Part shown: positions 32,240 to 34,232 of the stretch, in pieces
How positions within the stretch are numbered: the first letter of the stretch is position 1
Layout of the letters: each line of letters opens with the position of its first letter
From: Planctomycetia bacterium
Lineage (GTDB): Bacteria; Planctomycetota; Planctomycetia; Pirellulales; Thermoguttaceae
Assembly: GCA_030527015.1 (NCBI GenBank)
Contig: JAUNBR010000049.1
Span: 1 to 34,232 of the forward strand
Direction: 5' to 3'
DNA: 34,232 nt
Program-made: the position numbers and the translations under genes
Notes under the pieces: generated by a model
Database searches by the model: none
What the model was told of the DNA's origin: nothing
What the model saw: only the letters and a program-made list of their open reading frames with translations

Positions 32240-32317
32240 AATGCCGGTGCAGAGCCACATGAAAACTTTAAAAAGTAAAATCAAAAAAATTTTAAAAAAC
32301 ACGGAAACCATTTTATT

Positions 32318-32590
32318 ATGAATAGTCCTTTCGAAATCGGAATGCTCATCTGCTTCGGTGCCAGCTGGCCTATTTCCATCTGGAAGCTCTGGCGCACAAA
32401 AAACTCTACCGGCGTCAGCCTCCGTTTTTTATCACTCGTGGAAATCGGTTATATCTGCGGGATGCTTCACAAAATTTTTTATAATATGGATGCCGTTTTT
32501 TGGCTTTACGCTCTAAATTTCATTTTTATTATTTTTGCCATGATTTTATGTAAATATTACCGTGTACGCAAAATTCTCCCGAAAATTTAA
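32318..32590 (+). CDS. SemiSWEET/PQ-loop-like small membrane protein
   Basis: 90 residues with three membrane helices (about 6-23, 37-53, 58-79), the size of a bacterial SemiSWEET half-transporter. The first helix contains the PQ-loop-type proline in GASWPISIWKLWRTKNSTGV (14-33), followed by the usual Ser/Thr-Gly-x-Ser turn. Such proteins dimerise to move small sugars passively, but the glutamine of the PQ pair is replaced here (PI), so transport is uncertain. No Shine-Dalgarno sequence. A family A repeat begins 33 bp after the stop. Confidence 0.75.
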   Translation: MNSPFEIGMLICFGASWPISIWKLWRTKNSTGVSLRFLSLVEIGYICGMLHKIFYNMDAVFWLYALNFIFIIFAMILCKYYRVRKILPKI

Positions 32591-32623
32591 ACCGCTCCCC
32601 AAAAATTGCATTTTCACTAAAAT

Positions 32624-32726
32624 TATACGGTTTCCACTTAAATTCTCGTTTTCTGCGGCTCTGAACTCCGGCATTTTCAGCGACAAAAATACCGGAAAAA
32701 TGGAAATTTATAGTGCATCAGGTACA
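32624..32726 (+). repeat. Family A repeat
   Basis: TATACGGTTTCCACTTAAAT, CGGCATTTTCAGCGACAAAA, TGGAAATTTATAGTGCATC, end AGGTACA. Confidence 0.92.
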
Positions 32727-32874
32727 TATCTCCTTTTTCCTTTAATTTTCTTTCTTTCGCCCAGCGGCAGGCATTCAGTAATTCGGAAATATACATCTCC
32801 TTAATTTTAACGCCGTTTTTACTGTACGATATACCTTCCTGTAAAATTCCATTAAATATTTTCGAAAAATGAGT

Positions 32875-34026
32875 TTATTTCGGTGCCCGATACTTTCTTA
32901 ACAGTTCACGAAATTCAGAAATATCCGCCGCCAGGGGAGCTTCCACTTCCATCTGCTGACCAGTTTTTGGGTGCGTAAACCGTATTCTCCGCGCATGAAG
33001 TGCCTGACGTTTTAAAACCACCACACCACCTGTTTCCTCAGAGTATAAGGCCGTGTTTCGTTCCCGGCCCAGTTCGGCCAGCAGAATCCGATGATGGGAG
33101 CTGTAAAGTGCGTCTCCCGCCACGGGGTTTCCGATATGCGCCAGATGAAGACGGATCTGATGGGTACGCCCCGTTTTCGGAAAAACGCGAAATGCCGTAA
33201 ATCCATCAAATTTTTCATCCACTTCATAAAATGTTCGTGCAGGTCGTGCTTCCGGTGAATCAAAACGCACCATTTTCTTTTCTCTGCTGTGCGTATGGGG
33301 TCCGATCGGCGCGTCGATCCAGTCCCTGTCACGCAGCGACTCTCCATACGAAATGGCATAATACTCTTTTTCGATCGTCCGGCTTTCGAACTGGGCTGCG
33401 AGTTTCGCGTGCGCCACATCATGGCGCGCCACAAGAATCACTCCTGATGTATCTCTGTCCAGTCGGTGCACGATTCCCGGACGGCACGGCCCACCCAGTG
33501 CACTGAGCTGTCCTGCATAACGGTACTGTAACGCACTGGCCAGCGTCCCACTCCAGTGACCACGTGCGGGATGTGCCACCATTCCTGGCGGTTTATTCAC
33601 CGCCACCAGCCAATCATCCTCATATAAAATTTCCAGATGAATCGGCTCAGGCACCGGAGCCTGGCGTGGAAGTTCCGGCAAAATAATCTGCACCACCTGT
33701 CCTGGTTTCAGCCGATAAGATGGTTTCGCCATTCCTCCATCCACACGCACTCGGCCTTCCATAATCGCATTTCTCATTAATACCCGGCTATAATCGGAAA
33801 AATGATACGGTAAAAATTGATCCAGGCGCCACCCTGATTCCATCTGCTCCACCACTCGCTGCTGGGTCACGTTTTCCTCCGACGATAAAACTTCCTCTTC
33901 CGAATATTCTTCCTCTAAAGGTTCTTCGCGCTCCCAATTCTTTTCGGGATCCTCTCCCTTTCCTTCAAAAACATTCGCTGCTATTTCTGACTCTTTCCCA
34001 GGATCATTCATTTTTCTTAATGCCAT
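32875..34026 (-). CDS. RluD-family 23S rRNA pseudouridine synthase
   Basis: RluA/RluD-type enzyme that isomerises uridine in rRNA. 383 residues from the ATG at 34026. An acidic leader of about 60 residues (EREEPLEEEYSEEE and similar) precedes an S4 domain (RLDQFLPYHFSDYSRVLMRN in part, about 67-118). The catalytic domain follows with DDWLVAVNKPPGMVAHPARG and GIVHRLDRDTSGVILVARHD (catalytic Asp190), then EKEYYAI, KTGRTHQIRLHLAHIGNPV and GDALY. The longest frame (34119) would begin inside the terminator of the upstream gene, so I prefer 34026, with AGGG 5 nt upstream. The ATG at 34011 is an alternative. RluD modifies helix 69; the exact site here is inferred. Confidence 0.93.
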   Translation of the reverse strand: MALRKMNDPGKESEIAANVFEGKGEDPEKNWEREEPLEEEYSEEEVLSSEENVTQQRVVEQMESGWRLDQFLPYHFSDYSRVLMRNAIMEGRVRVDGGMAKPSYRLKPGQVVQIILPELPRQAPVPEPIHLEILYEDDWLVAVNKPPGMVAHPARGHWSGTLASALQYRYAGQLSALGGPCRPGIVHRLDRDTSGVILVARHDVAHAKLAAQFESRTIEKEYYAISYGESLRDRDWIDAPIGPHTHSREKKMVRFDSPEARPARTFYEVDEKFDGFTAFRVFPKTGRTHQIRLHLAHIGNPVAGDALYSSHHRILLAELGRERNTALYSEETGGVVVLKRQALHARRIRFTHPKTGQQMEVEAPLAADISEFRELLRKYRAPK

Positions 34027-34086
34027 TTTCACCCTAATTTTACTCTCTGAAATCAGCTTTCCAAACATAAATTTTAAACATCTGCA

Positions 34087-34124
34087 CAAAAAAGGAGTGC
34101 CACGAATAAAACGCGACACTCCTT
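34087..34124 (-). terminator. Rho-independent terminator
   Basis: On the minus strand AAGGAGTG (34124-34117) pairs with CACTCCTT (34099-34092), extended by CGCG/CGTG pairs across a short A/T loop, and is followed by six T. It ends the transcript of the gene at 34146 and separates it from the pseudouridine synthase gene. Confidence 0.85.
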
Positions 34125-34145
34125 AAAAATACAAAAATATACCAC

Positions 34146-34232
34146 TCACTCCGCTGGCGTTTCCACTTCCGGTGCCACAGGAGCTTCCGGCGTTACCGCT
34201 GGCGCTTCCACTTCCGGTACCGCAGGGGTTTC
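34146..34232 (-). CDS. C-terminus of a Pro/Glu/Val/Ala-rich protein (partial)
   Basis: Twenty-eight codons before a TGA stop (34146-34148). They read ETPAVPEVEAPAV, then TPEAPVAPEVETPAE, a two-fold repeat of a P-E-V-E-(A/T)-P-A unit. This low-complexity tail is typical of an extended C-terminal linker, seen on some ribosome-associated, secreted or chaperone proteins. The rest lies beyond the window, so identity is unknown. The frame is supported by the in-frame repeat and by the terminator 22 nt downstream of the stop. Confidence 0.7.
   Translation of the reverse strand, partial: ETPAVPEVEAPAVTPEAPVAPEVETPAE

Larger units (their letters stand above)
31347..32317. other. 1-kb gene-free repeat region
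   Basis: Family A units at 31370-31486, 31486-31592, 31779-31876 and 32000-32104, and family B copy 2 at 32136-32239. The remaining sequence is AT-rich without a protein-like frame. Confidence 0.7.

Noticed and set aside
32562..32804. Plus-strand frame of 80 codons
   Set aside because: Overlaps the end of the SemiSWEET-like gene and reads through a family A copy.

Overview
The window looks like a chromosomal segment of an anaerobic, possibly gut-associated, member of the Planctomycetota (Pirellulales or Thermoguttaceae type). This placement is inferred from gene content: a DUF1570-type secreted zincin, an RseP-type protease enlarged by several PDZ domains, FGE/SUMF-domain proteins, a KAS homologue lacking its catalytic residues, a CAAX-family membrane protease, and secreted orphan proteins of a kind common in that phylum. 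The ferredoxin-linked 2-oxoacid oxidoreductase suggests anaerobic metabolism. There are no rRNA, tRNA, CRISPR, phage or transposase genes. I support about 21 complete genes and the C-terminus of one more. They cover only about 65% of the sequence.

Layout. 1-711: repeats and a likely terminator. 712-6587 (minus strand): rseP-like protease, dxr, and a secreted HEAT-like protein. 7428-9307 (plus): CAAX protease and a zinc-type ABC substrate-binding lipoprotein. 9308-11298: a 2-kb repeat graveyard holding a relic of an FGE-like gene. 11299-13179 (plus): FGE-like protein and a class II aldolase. 13390-14412 (minus): M28/glutaminyl-cyclase-like enzyme. 15167-18950 (plus): GNAT-like protein, inactive KAS homologue, yacG. 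19211-24278 (minus): PqqD-like protein, a two-gene 2-oxoacid:ferredoxin oxidoreductase, pheS. 25174-31346 (minus): SPFH protein, small membrane protein, DUF1570 zincin, malate dehydrogenase, a large secreted protein of unknown function. 32318-34232: SemiSWEET-like protein (plus), RluD-type pseudouridine synthase and the tail of a Pro/Glu/Val-rich protein (minus).

The dominant feature is not a gene. Nearly every intergenic gap contains one or more copies of a ~105-bp imperfect palindrome, called family A here. I count about 45 complete, nested, partial or degenerate units in both orientations and none inside a supported gene. In plus orientation a unit reads: left end TATACTGGTTCCACTT, then TAAATTTCCGTTTT, then GTGCGGCTCTTAAAGCA, then an inner hairpin GGCATTTT-CAGCGAAGC-AAAAATGCC, then GGAGAAG, then CGGAAATTTATAGTGCAT, then right end CGGGTATA. 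The outer arms match as inverted repeats at about 20 of 26 positions and both ends carry TA. At least five places show one unit sitting inside another at a TA. Removing the inner unit with one TA restores the outer consensus. This is direct evidence of past transposition with TA target duplication, as in Tc1/mariner/IS630-type MITEs and the Correia elements of Neisseria. A second family (B, ~105-110 bp, two copies) shares the end design but has a different core, and both copies lie inside family A sequence.

Metabolic links are loose. dxr (isoprenoid precursors) precedes the rseP-like gene. The 2-oxoacid:ferredoxin oxidoreductase and malate dehydrogenase fit an anaerobic, partial TCA-type carbon flow. 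The KAS homologue and yacG are two bases apart and are the only clearly coupled gene pair.
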